This document shows positions 50,768-60,069 of a DNA stretch of 64,000 nucleotides, one piece after another. The position numbers were made by a program, and so were the translations under genes. The stretch's first letter is position 1; every line of letters starts with the position of its first letter. Under the pieces are notes generated by a model. The model was not told the origin of the DNA and made no database searches. It saw only the letters and a program-made list of their open reading frames with translations. The DNA is from BCD1 sp965230565 (GTDB lineage: Bacteria > Bacteroidota > Bacteroidia > Chitinophagales > Saprospiraceae): NCBI GenBank assembly GCA_965230565.1, contig CBDDLH010000016.1, positions 1,798,001-1,862,000 on the forward strand, read 5' to 3'.

Positions 50768-52483
50768 CTAAACCTTCAACCATTCAACTCCTCCAGGTTT
50801 AAAATCGGGCAGCTTTTCATTTTCTTTTCCATAATGGCGAACCAACTCCCTTACCAGCATCGAATATACTGATTCATGACGAATGAAGCCATCCATATTT
50901 AACTTAAGCAACCCTTTTTCAAATCCATAAGATTGGAAGGACTCAATAAATGCCTTGTTTTTACTGATCATATGTACAGGTGTTTCTAATCCATCTTCCG
51001 GGCCCGGAAAAGTTGGAGGCTGATGATCACCCATCAGGAAAAAAATATCGTTCTCACCTCCTTCTTTTAATATAAAATCAGTTAAAAAGGTTATTTGATA
51101 CTGAATAGCATTCGCGTAGTCGTCCAGCTTTGGGTGGACAAAAATGGAAGAAGACCCCTGAAATACCTGGGTGCCATCAGACCAGTCTGACCAATTATCC
51201 TTCACTTCACCGGGATTGTTAAATGGGCTATGGGAGTTCTGCGTAATAAAAAACAGACAAAAGGGCGAGGTTTTTTTTTGCAAAATAAAATCTTTCGCAA
51301 AACCCAAAGAATACTGATCCGGCGGACAAGGGCCAAAACCAATCAGCGGCCCTGTGTAATTCATATTCTCATATTTGATCCACTCATCAATAGCGTAAAA
51401 ACTGCTGTACGTATCCCATGGAATCTTCATGCCCTTAAATCCAGCGATTGGAGCCACTCTGTAATTAGTGTATCCATTGCTTTTCAACCATCTCATTAAA
51501 TGTTGATATTCATGCATTTCAGGTCTGTTCAGCAACGTAAGGTAGACTCCCTGATCATTGATATCCATACCAAACATCGCGGAGGAATAACTGACCCAGG
51601 AAGCTCCCCCGGTAATGGGAGAAAGGCTCAAATTGGTAGCCGAATGCCAATGGTTACTTTGAAGCGATTGCTGCATTTGAACCATATATTCCCTGTACAA
51701 ACCTTTTAAATCGGGATGGTCATACATGATTCGACCATACGACTCTATGGGGATAAAATAAATATTAGGCGTGACCTCAAGTTTGTAAACCTGATAAGGA
51801 CGATAATTTTTTAGCTTTTCAAAATCCACCTTTCCAATCTGCTTTTTTGTGGCCATTGAAAAGGTAATATTTCTAATAAGAGATTGCAGTTGTGACGGAA
51901 AAACGATCTTACCAAAGGCTTTATAATTATAGGTAAACAAACTATAAAAACTCAAAAAGACCAATACTCCCGCCAACACCCAAAAGATTAATCCCGGATG
52001 AAAGGTAATAGCAGATTGTATGAATGATCCAATAAGAAAATATACCCCAATGAATCCAGCTAAGACAATAATGGTCAGGAGTATATTGATGATGCTAAAC
52101 TCTCTGAAAAAAATCTGGACTCCGGTTTTCAGTAACAGGTAATCCCTGTAAAACAGTGGTTCTACTTTATAAATATTTTCAAAAGCATGGTAATAAACCT
52201 GATAAATCATCAGTATGCTATAAATACTAAAGCAACCAATATGTAATGCCTGATGAGGAACTTTGCTGTTTACCAGCAATAGGAGAATAGATAAAAACAA
52301 AAAATCAACACTGACCCTGAAAATATCGTAATTGAAACGATTGATCACGAATTGAATGCGTTCCTTCACCGGCCCCGACAATAATCCTTTATAGGGAATA
52401 AAGGTGCTTGTCTTCCTCTCCAGGATGTACCTGGGTATGAAAAACAGGCTGTTGAGCAGTAAGAAAAGGAATATGAAGTTCAT
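50768..52483 (-). CDS. LTA-synthase-like sulfatase-fold membrane phosphotransferase
   Basis: 571 aa. Five N-terminal transmembrane helices (residues 2-190) and a sulfatase/alkaline-phosphatase-fold catalytic domain from about 235: FIPIESYGR (metal-binding Glu), GASWVSYSSAMFG (nucleophile Ser/Thr region), FFITQNSHSPFNNPGE and FLMGDHQPPTFPG (metal-binding Asp-His). This is the LtaS/EptA-type layout, which moves phospho-alcohol groups on the outer face of the inner membrane. The start overlaps the methyltransferase stop by 4 bases, so they are coupled. Confidence 0.82.
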   Translation of the reverse strand: MNFIFLFLLLNSLFFIPRYILERKTSTFIPYKGLLSGPVKERIQFVINRFNYDIFRVSVDFLFLSILLLLVNSKVPHQALHIGCFSIYSILMIYQVYYHAFENIYKVEPLFYRDYLLLKTGVQIFFREFSIINILLTIIVLAGFIGVYFLIGSFIQSAITFHPGLIFWVLAGVLVFLSFYSLFTYNYKAFGKIVFPSQLQSLIRNITFSMATKKQIGKVDFEKLKNYRPYQVYKLEVTPNIYFIPIESYGRIMYDHPDLKGLYREYMVQMQQSLQSNHWHSATNLSLSPITGGASWVSYSSAMFGMDINDQGVYLTLLNRPEMHEYQHLMRWLKSNGYTNYRVAPIAGFKGMKIPWDTYSSFYAIDEWIKYENMNYTGPLIGFGPCPPDQYSLGFAKDFILQKKTSPFCLFFITQNSHSPFNNPGEVKDNWSDWSDGTQVFQGSSSIFVHPKLDDYANAIQYQITFLTDFILKEGGENDIFFLMGDHQPPTFPGPEDGLETPVHMISKNKAFIESFQSYGFEKGLLKLNMDGFIRHESVYSMLVRELVRHYGKENEKLPDFKPGGVEWLKV

Positions 52484-53352
52484 GATACAAAAACATCAAA
52501 ATGAAAAACCGTTGTTTCCAGACCTTCTCCTTTCACCCTATCCCCTTTTTCACCCAACCATTGCTCAAAAACAGCAACCTCTCTTTTCGATGTCAACATT
52601 TCCGGGATAGCGCCAGCCATATAATCGAGTAAAAAAGTATGCATTTTCAGGTCTTTCGTTCCTACCAGCCAATTACTCTCCCCCGATTTCATTTTCAAAT
52701 TCCTTGTTTGGCAATAAGTCTGTATAGATTTCAAACAATCCGGCCCCAGGGTTCTGCCAAAAGATTGTTCGCGTTGCATGTGTTGACCATAAAGATCGAT
52801 ATACAAGGTATCACGAGGTGATGAGGGCGTAAACTTCATACCCTCATAATTGATCGTTGCCAGCAGGGGAATGTTGTAATCATTCAATAAACCCAACAAT
52901 TCATGCAGCATCGATTCTGTCAGAAGATCCAAAACTGCAGCGGCAGTAGCCAAATCAAATTCTCGGAGGTTTACTTTTTTCTCTAATTCCAAAAAAGAAT
53001 GGTTCAGCACCTCGATTTTCATTCGCTTAGCAGATCCTTCAATGATTAAACCACTGGAATATGTTGCTACTTTCCAACCGTTGCTGAAAGCAATCATCGA
53101 AATACGGTCCAGGCTCGCTTTAGCCAGGGTTGGATTGAGTTCTACAAAAGTCCAGTTTTGATTTTGTGACAGTTTTTCGGAAAGATAAAGGAAGGAAGAA
53201 CCAGAGCCTGAACCCAGATCCAGGATATTTAAAGTCTTATTTTCAGAGAAATGAGCGAAACAATGATTTTCAACCATCACGTTCCTCGCCCGGCTATCAA
53301 ATTGAAATCGCTCTTCCAACCAATCAGTATTAAAGCCGGTTTCGGTAGACAT
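52480..53352 (-). CDS. Class I SAM-dependent methyltransferase
   Basis: 290 aa. SAM-binding motif I NILDLGSGSGSSFLYLSEKL (residues about 42-61), an acidic residue after strand 2 (WTFVELNPTL), and a family-like ATAAAVLDLLTE at motif IV/V. The overall pattern resembles methyltransferases of small polar or polyketide substrates. Coupled by a 4-base overlap to the LTA-synthase-like gene, so the substrate may be the lipid or polymer made there. Confidence 0.8.
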   Translation of the reverse strand: MSTETGFNTDWLEERFQFDSRARNVMVENHCFAHFSENKTLNILDLGSGSGSSFLYLSEKLSQNQNWTFVELNPTLAKASLDRISMIAFSNGWKVATYSSGLIIEGSAKRMKIEVLNHSFLELEKKVNLREFDLATAAAVLDLLTESMLHELLGLLNDYNIPLLATINYEGMKFTPSSPRDTLYIDLYGQHMQREQSFGRTLGPDCLKSIQTYCQTRNLKMKSGESNWLVGTKDLKMHTFLLDYMAGAIPEMLTSKREVAVFEQWLGEKGDRVKGEGLETTVFHFDVFVS

Positions 53353-53381
53353 AAAAACGGAATGTAGTTATGGAATTATCC

Positions 53382-53765
53382 TCAGAAGTTATTGGCCATT
53401 GGTTTTGGCATATCGTCGAGGGCAAGCATCGTCAGATTGCAGGCCATGATGGGATCAATCCCTGAGTTTTTAAGGATTTGAACAAATTCCGGGTTTTCAG
53501 TACCTGGATTGAAGATTACAAACCGAGGAGATAATCCCAGGATATAATCGTAATATTCACTTTGTCGCCTGGCATTAAGGTAAAGCGTAACCCCGGTAAT
53601 ATCCTGAAGGTCAGGCATGCCTTTTAAAATCTCAAACCCGGCAATACTTCCATCCCGAACGCCAAGCGGCACAGGAACGTAATTGGCCGTTTTCAAACTA
53701 TGAACAGCTCGATTAGAATATCTGACAGGATTTGGGGAGGCTCCCAGTACGAGTATCTTTTCCAT
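53382..53765 (-). CDS. CoA-binding domain protein (YccU-like)
   Basis: 127 aa from the ATG at 53765 (MEKILVLGASPNPVRYSNRAVHSL), the typical start of the YccU/CoA-binding family; a longer in-frame start at 53825 is not supported. Rossmann fold with GASPNPVRYSN and IFNPGTENPEF. It is 29 bases upstream of the methyltransferase gene on the same strand and may be the first gene of that operon. Function not known beyond nucleotide or CoA binding. Confidence 0.85.
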   Translation of the reverse strand: MEKILVLGASPNPVRYSNRAVHSLKTANYVPVPLGVRDGSIAGFEILKGMPDLQDITGVTLYLNARRQSEYYDYILGLSPRFVIFNPGTENPEFVQILKNSGIDPIMACNLTMLALDDMPKPMANNF

Positions 53766-53864
53766 TGGCCAAATATGGGGGTAATTCTTGAAAATCAAAA
53801 CCTGAACCGCTGCTATTTTTGGCAAATGCTTAATTAAAACTCAACAACATTGATTTTTCCAGCA

Positions 53865-56756
53865 TCAAACCACCTTCTTAATTTTTTCACTCTTTGATCT
53901 TTGCCAGCGCCAGAACCCCCAAATCCCGGCAATCGCCAAAATCACTATAATGGCATAAAACCAAGGTGATTTTCCATTTCTAATAGGATCCATCTGACCA
54001 TAAGGTACGTATGCAGCCCAAAAAACGGGGTGGGCACTACGGGAATCAAGACGGGTTTGATTAATTTTTGCCTGACGCAAGGCCTGGCTTTTTGTCATAC
54101 CATTCTTTAGGTTATCGTAAAAATCAAGCATGACATTTTTATTGGTTCCGTCATAAACACTCCACATGGTGGTGATTACGCTTTTTGAACCGGATTGCAT
54201 AAACGCACGGGCCAGGCTGATCACGCCTTCTCCATTATACAACGTGCCCTTCGCTGTTTCACAAGCTCCAAGTACCACCATTTCAGAAAGGATTTTTAAT
54301 TGATAAATGTCCTTTACGTAAAGAGAATCATAGTCGCCATTTGCATCAGAGAAAACAATAAAAGAGAAGTTTCCCTGCCCTGAATTGGCCTGTGCATGAG
54401 TGGAAAAATGGATGATCTCAAATGATCCTTGCCTGAGAGCTTCGTTTAGTTTATTAATGGTAGCTTCATTATTTATTGCAAAAACCCCCTCCCATACTTT
54501 TTCCAGTGATTGCAATAAGGTAACATTCGCGCTCAGGGCGCCCCAGCCATTATTGCCACTAAATTCAGGTGCAATTCCGAATAACTGGTTCCTATAATTT
54601 CGATCCGGTAATGCTCCCAGGTAGTATTGAAGGGTAACGGAATAACCATAACTAAAAGTATGGTCATACAAAGCATATGGATACTGATTGAACTGGCAAT
54701 GCTCTTTCGGATTTTTTGTCAGCAAAGCATCAAATTGCACAAATGACATAATACCACTGGGAATGACTGTTACATTTTCTTTGAGTAATCCTTTCTTTTC
54801 AGCCTTGCCCAGCAATAATTGATATAGTTCGTATCCCAAACGAGTAAAATTATCACAATACTCCTGAGGTTGATCAGAATGAATATACCCCTGGATGCTT
54901 TCAAGGAATGACAAAACATCAGATTCGAAAGATTGCGGTTTTGGAATTTCAATTACCTCGTACCCTTGTTTATTAATTACAAATAGGTAGATCATCGAAT
55001 CTCCGACAAAGTATTCTAAAAGCGTTTGATTTTTGCCAACCAAACTACTTTGAGCCTCATTTATAGAAAGTACCTTTTCGTTGTATCTGTTGTTATAATA
55101 CTGGCTATAATCCTTTTGAATATCTTTTTGCCAATCTGCATATTGTTTTTTAAGGTTATAAAGGGCTTCCCTTCGTTTTTGAATTTCCGCTTCATCCGGT
55201 AAAGAATCAGCTTCCATACGATAAATATCTTCTTCCAGGTCACCTGTTTTTTGCCGAAAGAACTTTTCTTCAGCTAATAATTGCTCTGACAAACCGGATT
55301 CCTCTAAAGCGTTATTGTTCATAAAAGTTTCCAAAAGCAAAACGCTTTTACTGCGCTCTGCAAATTCAAAAGCTTTTTGCTGATAAAATCCCTTGTCTTT
55401 TTCTTTAGCCAACTTCATACATACCGAAACCGCATGTTCACAACGTTCCCGGCTTTCTTCAAGGTTGAATAATTTGGAGTGTTCATAATAATAGGATTCT
55501 CTCAATAATTTTTCCACCTCAAAAATTAATTCATGGCATTCGAGAGCCACTTCCAGGAAATGAATATTTTTTTGCGTTTTATATAAATGATCAAAAGCCT
55601 TGGCTTTTCCCAATAATGCGTCCATCAAGGTATTCTCAGGGTAAAGAAGATCTATGGATGGATTTATGGTTGGATTTTCAGCTTTAAAGGAAGGGAGCAT
55701 GCTTTGGAGTGATTTATGGAAAAGAGAAAGGGCTTCCTCATATTTCTTTTCTTCCAGTTTTATTCCTCCCCAGGACAGGTATAATTTTCCATAATCTCTG
55801 TCATAATAATTATCATTAATATTGTCCAGGTAATTTTCTGCTTCCAGAAGTGATACATTTGCTAAATAAAAATTACCGAGTTTGCTATAGATGGTTCCTT
55901 CAATAGACTTATTTACAAACAACCAGCCTAATGCTGTCTTTCCCCATCCAGCCTCGAAAAGAATATTAAAATATCTATCAGAATTATTTATCGATCTTAA
56001 ACTTTCCTCAATTCTTCCTAATTCAAGCTGACCTTTCGCAAGATTGGAATTCAACAACCCCAAAGCAACCTCATCCTCGATACCCAAAGCAAGCCCCTGG
56101 TTACAAGTTCGCACCACTTCCTGATGTCGCCCCAAATCCAGATATACCACACTTAAATCACTTAAAGCTCTGGCAGCAAATTCAGGCGCATCTTCATCAA
56201 GACCGATTTGGACACATTGCTTCAATAAAGTTTCAGCTGCATTATAATCCCCGTGAATGGTATGGATAACGGACAAGGGAATAAATAAATACCTGGCTAC
56301 ATAATAATCTTTGATCCCTAATTTTTCTACCAGGATCTTCCGGGCATAATTGTAAAAATCCTTGGCTTTTTCAAATGATTCAAATTCATTGTTTTGAACA
56401 TAACCTGCAAAAATATACAGGTAACCGAGTTCCTCCCACTCTTCCTCGGAGGCCGGGGTTCTAAACAGATTTTCTTCAAATGCCTTTTCCAGAAAAACCA
56501 CGGAAGCATTAGGATCATTCCCGTCCAGTAAAGCTTTTTTGCCAAGGTTTTTATGTTTGACTATCCAGCCTTTCAGATCATCCTGCCGTTTCAAGGCGGT
56601 CGCAACCTTTTCATACATTAATTCAAAACTATCGGTATTCCCATTGTCATAATGAACCAATGCCTGCTCAAACCACTCTTCTGTCACCAGGGAATCTACC
56701 GGGCTTGACCATCCCGACAAAGCAAATAATAAAAAAGGTAATAACAGGAAACGCAT
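53865..56756 (-). CDS. TPR-CHAT protease, secreted and membrane-anchored
   Basis: 963 aa from the ATG at 56756 (MRFLLLPFLLFALSGWSS, a signal peptide; 15 upstream codons are disregarded). TPR-like helices fill residues about 30-430, a charged coiled coil about 500-590, and a C-terminal caspase-like CHAT domain with the catalytic dyad His 787 (IIHFSTHAQAN) and Cys 832 (VVLGACETAKG). A transmembrane helix (FYAIIVILAIAGIWGFW) and basic tail end the protein. So the protease would face the periplasm. The substrate is unknown; the upstream same-strand neighbour at 56914 is a candidate. Confidence 0.85.
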   Translation of the reverse strand: MRFLLLPFLLFALSGWSSPVDSLVTEEWFEQALVHYDNGNTDSFELMYEKVATALKRQDDLKGWIVKHKNLGKKALLDGNDPNASVVFLEKAFEENLFRTPASEEEWEELGYLYIFAGYVQNNEFESFEKAKDFYNYARKILVEKLGIKDYYVARYLFIPLSVIHTIHGDYNAAETLLKQCVQIGLDEDAPEFAARALSDLSVVYLDLGRHQEVVRTCNQGLALGIEDEVALGLLNSNLAKGQLELGRIEESLRSINNSDRYFNILFEAGWGKTALGWLFVNKSIEGTIYSKLGNFYLANVSLLEAENYLDNINDNYYDRDYGKLYLSWGGIKLEEKKYEEALSLFHKSLQSMLPSFKAENPTINPSIDLLYPENTLMDALLGKAKAFDHLYKTQKNIHFLEVALECHELIFEVEKLLRESYYYEHSKLFNLEESRERCEHAVSVCMKLAKEKDKGFYQQKAFEFAERSKSVLLLETFMNNNALEESGLSEQLLAEEKFFRQKTGDLEEDIYRMEADSLPDEAEIQKRREALYNLKKQYADWQKDIQKDYSQYYNNRYNEKVLSINEAQSSLVGKNQTLLEYFVGDSMIYLFVINKQGYEVIEIPKPQSFESDVLSFLESIQGYIHSDQPQEYCDNFTRLGYELYQLLLGKAEKKGLLKENVTVIPSGIMSFVQFDALLTKNPKEHCQFNQYPYALYDHTFSYGYSVTLQYYLGALPDRNYRNQLFGIAPEFSGNNGWGALSANVTLLQSLEKVWEGVFAINNEATINKLNEALRQGSFEIIHFSTHAQANSGQGNFSFIVFSDANGDYDSLYVKDIYQLKILSEMVVLGACETAKGTLYNGEGVISLARAFMQSGSKSVITTMWSVYDGTNKNVMLDFYDNLKNGMTKSQALRQAKINQTRLDSRSAHPVFWAAYVPYGQMDPIRNGKSPWFYAIIVILAIAGIWGFWRWQRSKSEKIKKVV

Positions 56757-56913
56757 ATTATCGATTATTGAGGTTAAAAACGAACGCCATGCAAGGGGCA
56801 ATAAAAACCACCCTTAACAGCAAAAAGTGAGAAGTTCTAAAGGAAACATCGGAGATCAGCAAACCAACTGCTCCGGCATAAGTTCACATGTACTACAATG
56901 TCAAAATGACTAA

Positions 56914-58698
56914 TCAGGAATTGTCAAATGCGATCCAAAGTGCAAAACCAATCACGAGAACGATCAATACGATCAGCCAAAGCGGAAACTGACAGCCCGG
57001 AAAAGCACAATCCTCACATTCGAGCACTTCCTGTGTTTCAAGGCTTTTACTCTCATCCTTTGTAAGGAAATTCGGTGTAACAGAACGCGTACAAACCGTA
57101 CCGGTCAATCCTACATGATCCACAAACTGGATACAGGCGTTCATAGGTGCAATTTCTTCCAGCTTGGCTTCGGGTTTGGTAAGCCCGGTAAATACGATCT
57201 GTCCGTAAGTGAGTGGGTTTCCTGCCCCTACTTCCTTGGTTGAGTATACATTCATTCCCTCCAGGATCCAGATTAGAGAGTCTTTATCCTCAGACCAGGT
57301 CATACTGATCTCATCAGCCTCCAATCCAGGGCCAAAAAACTGAAGTGGATTACTATCAATACTTTCGGGGTCAATCAGGCTATCCAGCTTGATGGCTATC
57401 CTGGCACCCAGGGCATGAGCATCTCCATCATTTTCAAATTCCGCCGTAAAAATCAGTTTTTGAGCTCCATCAGATTCCGGTGGGCAGGAACATGCCTGGA
57501 TAGTCAGTTGATTAGGATCGTGGGCTCGCTTTGCCAAAGGTTGTATTTTAAATACATCAATGATCCGGCTACTAACATCAAAATCACTATTGATGATATC
57601 AGGCTCTATTCCTTCACTATCATCGGAACCCGCAATATCAGCAATGAAATTATTCAACTGGAGGGCTGCGATGAGCTTTTGGTCATCATCATCAAGGGAA
57701 TCTGCAACAATCTGAACAGAAGCATCTGTCGTAATGACTGCGAGGAAATCCACCACCCGGGTCACTGAATCAAGTGCTGTATCAAAAATATTTTCAGCAT
57801 CTTTGAATTCCAGGAACAAATGGCGCTCTTCCTCCCCCTGAAGGTTGGAGAAATGCCACAATAATCCATTGGCATAATTATCCCGAATCGGAGCAGTACT
57901 ATTGATCTTGCCTTTAATATCGTATTCCTGGTTCCAGAAGTTACCGTTAAATATGAATGCGGTATCAAAAACGAAATCAGCAAACCGCGGGGTATCGGCA
58001 TCCGGTTTTAGCGCCGGCTCAGCCACCTTTTTGGTTTTTACTTTGGTCGACTGAACATCATCCGGGTCATCTGATTGGGGCGTTTCTACTTCCACAGGAC
58101 TCTCGTAGATCTTCACAGGACTGTTAAAAAACAAATACACATCTCCGTCAAAGATGTTCTCCTGTGTATTGGCTTTTAACGGGTTTTTTATGGATAACAC
58201 CCATAAGGTCGTATCCCCGGGAACGATTTCATTGTGGTTGAATTGAAGGTGAAGGTAACCTGACTTTACAGCCTTGGTGGTCTCTACATCCGTAGCTCCC
58301 GGTGCCCCGGTTGGCATATTTATAGTACCTTCCATTTTGGTAGGCACATCATCTCTATTACTATAAACAGAAGTAGAATAAGCCTTGGCAAAGTAGGAAG
58401 GAAACACATTCGAATAATCCGTCAACAAAAAGGTATCCTGCGTATTTCTGGTAAAATTACCATCCCCGTGCATCCAAAAGAATTCCAGCCAGGAAGTGGT
58501 ATCATCATCAATTAAAGCTACACCAGGCACCTGCACTTGTAATTCAGTACTATCTGCTGTGGTCCCTTTGGCATGATCATAACCAATGGTTTGGGCCGAT
58601 AAGCCAAAAGGAATTACAAATAAAAAAAACAGGAGAAATGAACGAAGAGCCTGATTAGACCAAACAGAGTTTTGGGTTGTAGATTGAAATGTTGCCAT
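56914..58698 (-). CDS. Secreted surface protein with C-terminal membrane anchor (unknown)
   Basis: 594 aa. Signal peptide ending LSAQ (about residue 36). Beta-rich domains; near 395-500 a DUF11/DUF7619-like unit (AHDPNQLTIQACSC ... LIFTAEFENDGDAHALGARIAIKLDSL). Near the C-terminus CEDCAFPGC, then one transmembrane helix (LWLIVLIVLVIGFALWIAF) and a short tail. No T9SS sorting domain. It lies 157 bases upstream of the CHAT protease on the same strand. Linker regions rich in Asp/Thr (VETPQSDDPDDVQSTK) look protease-accessible, but a substrate role is speculation. Confidence 0.7.
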   Translation of the reverse strand: MATFQSTTQNSVWSNQALRSFLLFFLFVIPFGLSAQTIGYDHAKGTTADSTELQVQVPGVALIDDDTTSWLEFFWMHGDGNFTRNTQDTFLLTDYSNVFPSYFAKAYSTSVYSNRDDVPTKMEGTINMPTGAPGATDVETTKAVKSGYLHLQFNHNEIVPGDTTLWVLSIKNPLKANTQENIFDGDVYLFFNSPVKIYESPVEVETPQSDDPDDVQSTKVKTKKVAEPALKPDADTPRFADFVFDTAFIFNGNFWNQEYDIKGKINSTAPIRDNYANGLLWHFSNLQGEEERHLFLEFKDAENIFDTALDSVTRVVDFLAVITTDASVQIVADSLDDDDQKLIAALQLNNFIADIAGSDDSEGIEPDIINSDFDVSSRIIDVFKIQPLAKRAHDPNQLTIQACSCPPESDGAQKLIFTAEFENDGDAHALGARIAIKLDSLIDPESIDSNPLQFFGPGLEADEISMTWSEDKDSLIWILEGMNVYSTKEVGAGNPLTYGQIVFTGLTKPEAKLEEIAPMNACIQFVDHVGLTGTVCTRSVTPNFLTKDESKSLETQEVLECEDCAFPGCQFPLWLIVLIVLVIGFALWIAFDNS

Positions 58699-60069
58699 AT
58701 TTTATCATAGGTTTAAGGTAAAAATTAAAACAGGGGGAGATCCGGTCAGCAGTCTTCAGTTAGCAGTTTTAAGTCCTTTTTGTTATGAACGAAAATCAAC
58801 TCAAAAGGACTCAAATTACTGAATTATCCTGCTTTCCGCACCAGACGGTAAGTGTTTCAAAATGTTGAAAATTAGCCATCTAACTGTTTTAATCGTTCCT
58901 AAAGATAGGAAAAAACAATTCAATTGGCAAGCGCATCAATCTCCTCCGTGCGACCTAAAAACGAAAAGGTTTAATGCGCTACATGGGGTTAACCTAATTA
59001 CTAATAACAAATTGCATCGTTAGGGAGCTATATCAATGTAAAAGGGGAAAAAGGAAATAAGGAAAAATTGTCTTGTTCCCTTGTTTCATGGTTGCCTTGT
59101 TCCCTTAAAAAAAGAACCGGGCCTCAGACTGAACTGCGACCCGGCCCGGAATAATAGCAACTATCTACTTATCTCCAATTGCCTTCTGAAAATAAAACAC
59201 CCTTTATCTTTACACCTTTCGTGCGTTTTTTTTTTGCTAAAGGTTCCAGGAATGCCTGGCCCTTCAAGGAACTTTTTGAGGCAAAACTTGGGCCGGAACC
59301 AAAGTTCCGGCCTTTGTATGCCCTCGTTAAAATCGACATAGCATGATCGTTATCTCAAAGTATGCAGCGCCTCCCCTGTCAAACAAAATCCGCTTTTGCG
59401 GAATGGGGATTAAGGGACTTTACGATCTTTTGAGGTTCCCTTCAATATTCAATCATAGGTTGTAAGCTTAAAAAAGCCGGACAGCAGATCGTTATCCACT
59501 GTCCGCGACTTAAGTGAGTTTCTGTTAAGGACAGATAGATTTCGCCACCACTGAATGTAAATAGTGTGATTTTTTTGGTGGCGAAATTTATGCCGTACCT
59601 AAAACAAAATTGACCTCAGGTTTGATGAAGGTCGGTATAGATTTCATTGTCATTATATGCTGTACTTCCTTTTTGACCACGAAGTCTATGTCCTGCTCTT
59701 CCTTAAATCATTTACCTTTTTCTCAAATTGTATGTAATCCCTTTTGATTACGATCACAAATTTACAGGCAAGAACAGGGCTAGCAAAGCAACATTTTTTA
59801 AAAAAATTGTATTTCTAAAAAAGAAATTTTTAAATACAGTCAAAAAATATCAATAAAAAAAATAAACATAAATAACTGATCAACAATTATTTAAATCAAT
59901 TAAACATCAAAAATACCGGAAAAGACAAACAGGCATTAAAAATCAAAAAGTTTGAGTTCCTACAATTCGAAAAAAAATTTTATTTTTAAGATTTATTAAC
60001 AAATCCCCCCTTATTTTAACAGAATTTAGGCAAATAGAAGCTCATTCCGGGCTTTCTGAAAATGGAATT
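58699..60069. other. 1.37-kb geneless region with several hairpins
   Basis: No credible protein gene; a short frame at 59081-59341 has no protein-like features. Hairpins: CCGGGCC with GGCCCGG (about 59117-59150); GGCCGGAAC with GTTCCGGCC (59291-59312), terminator-like; CGGACAG with CTGTCCG (about 59475-59505); ATTTCGCCACC with GGTGGCGAAAT (about 59540-59590). A TATCTTTA box lies at about 59200. A small RNA around 59200-59600 is possible. The last 300 bases before 60070 are very AT-rich. Confidence 0.5.

Noticed and set aside
59081..59341. 86-codon plus-strand frame
   Set aside because: Spans two hairpins and a T-run and has no recognisable domain or translation signal.
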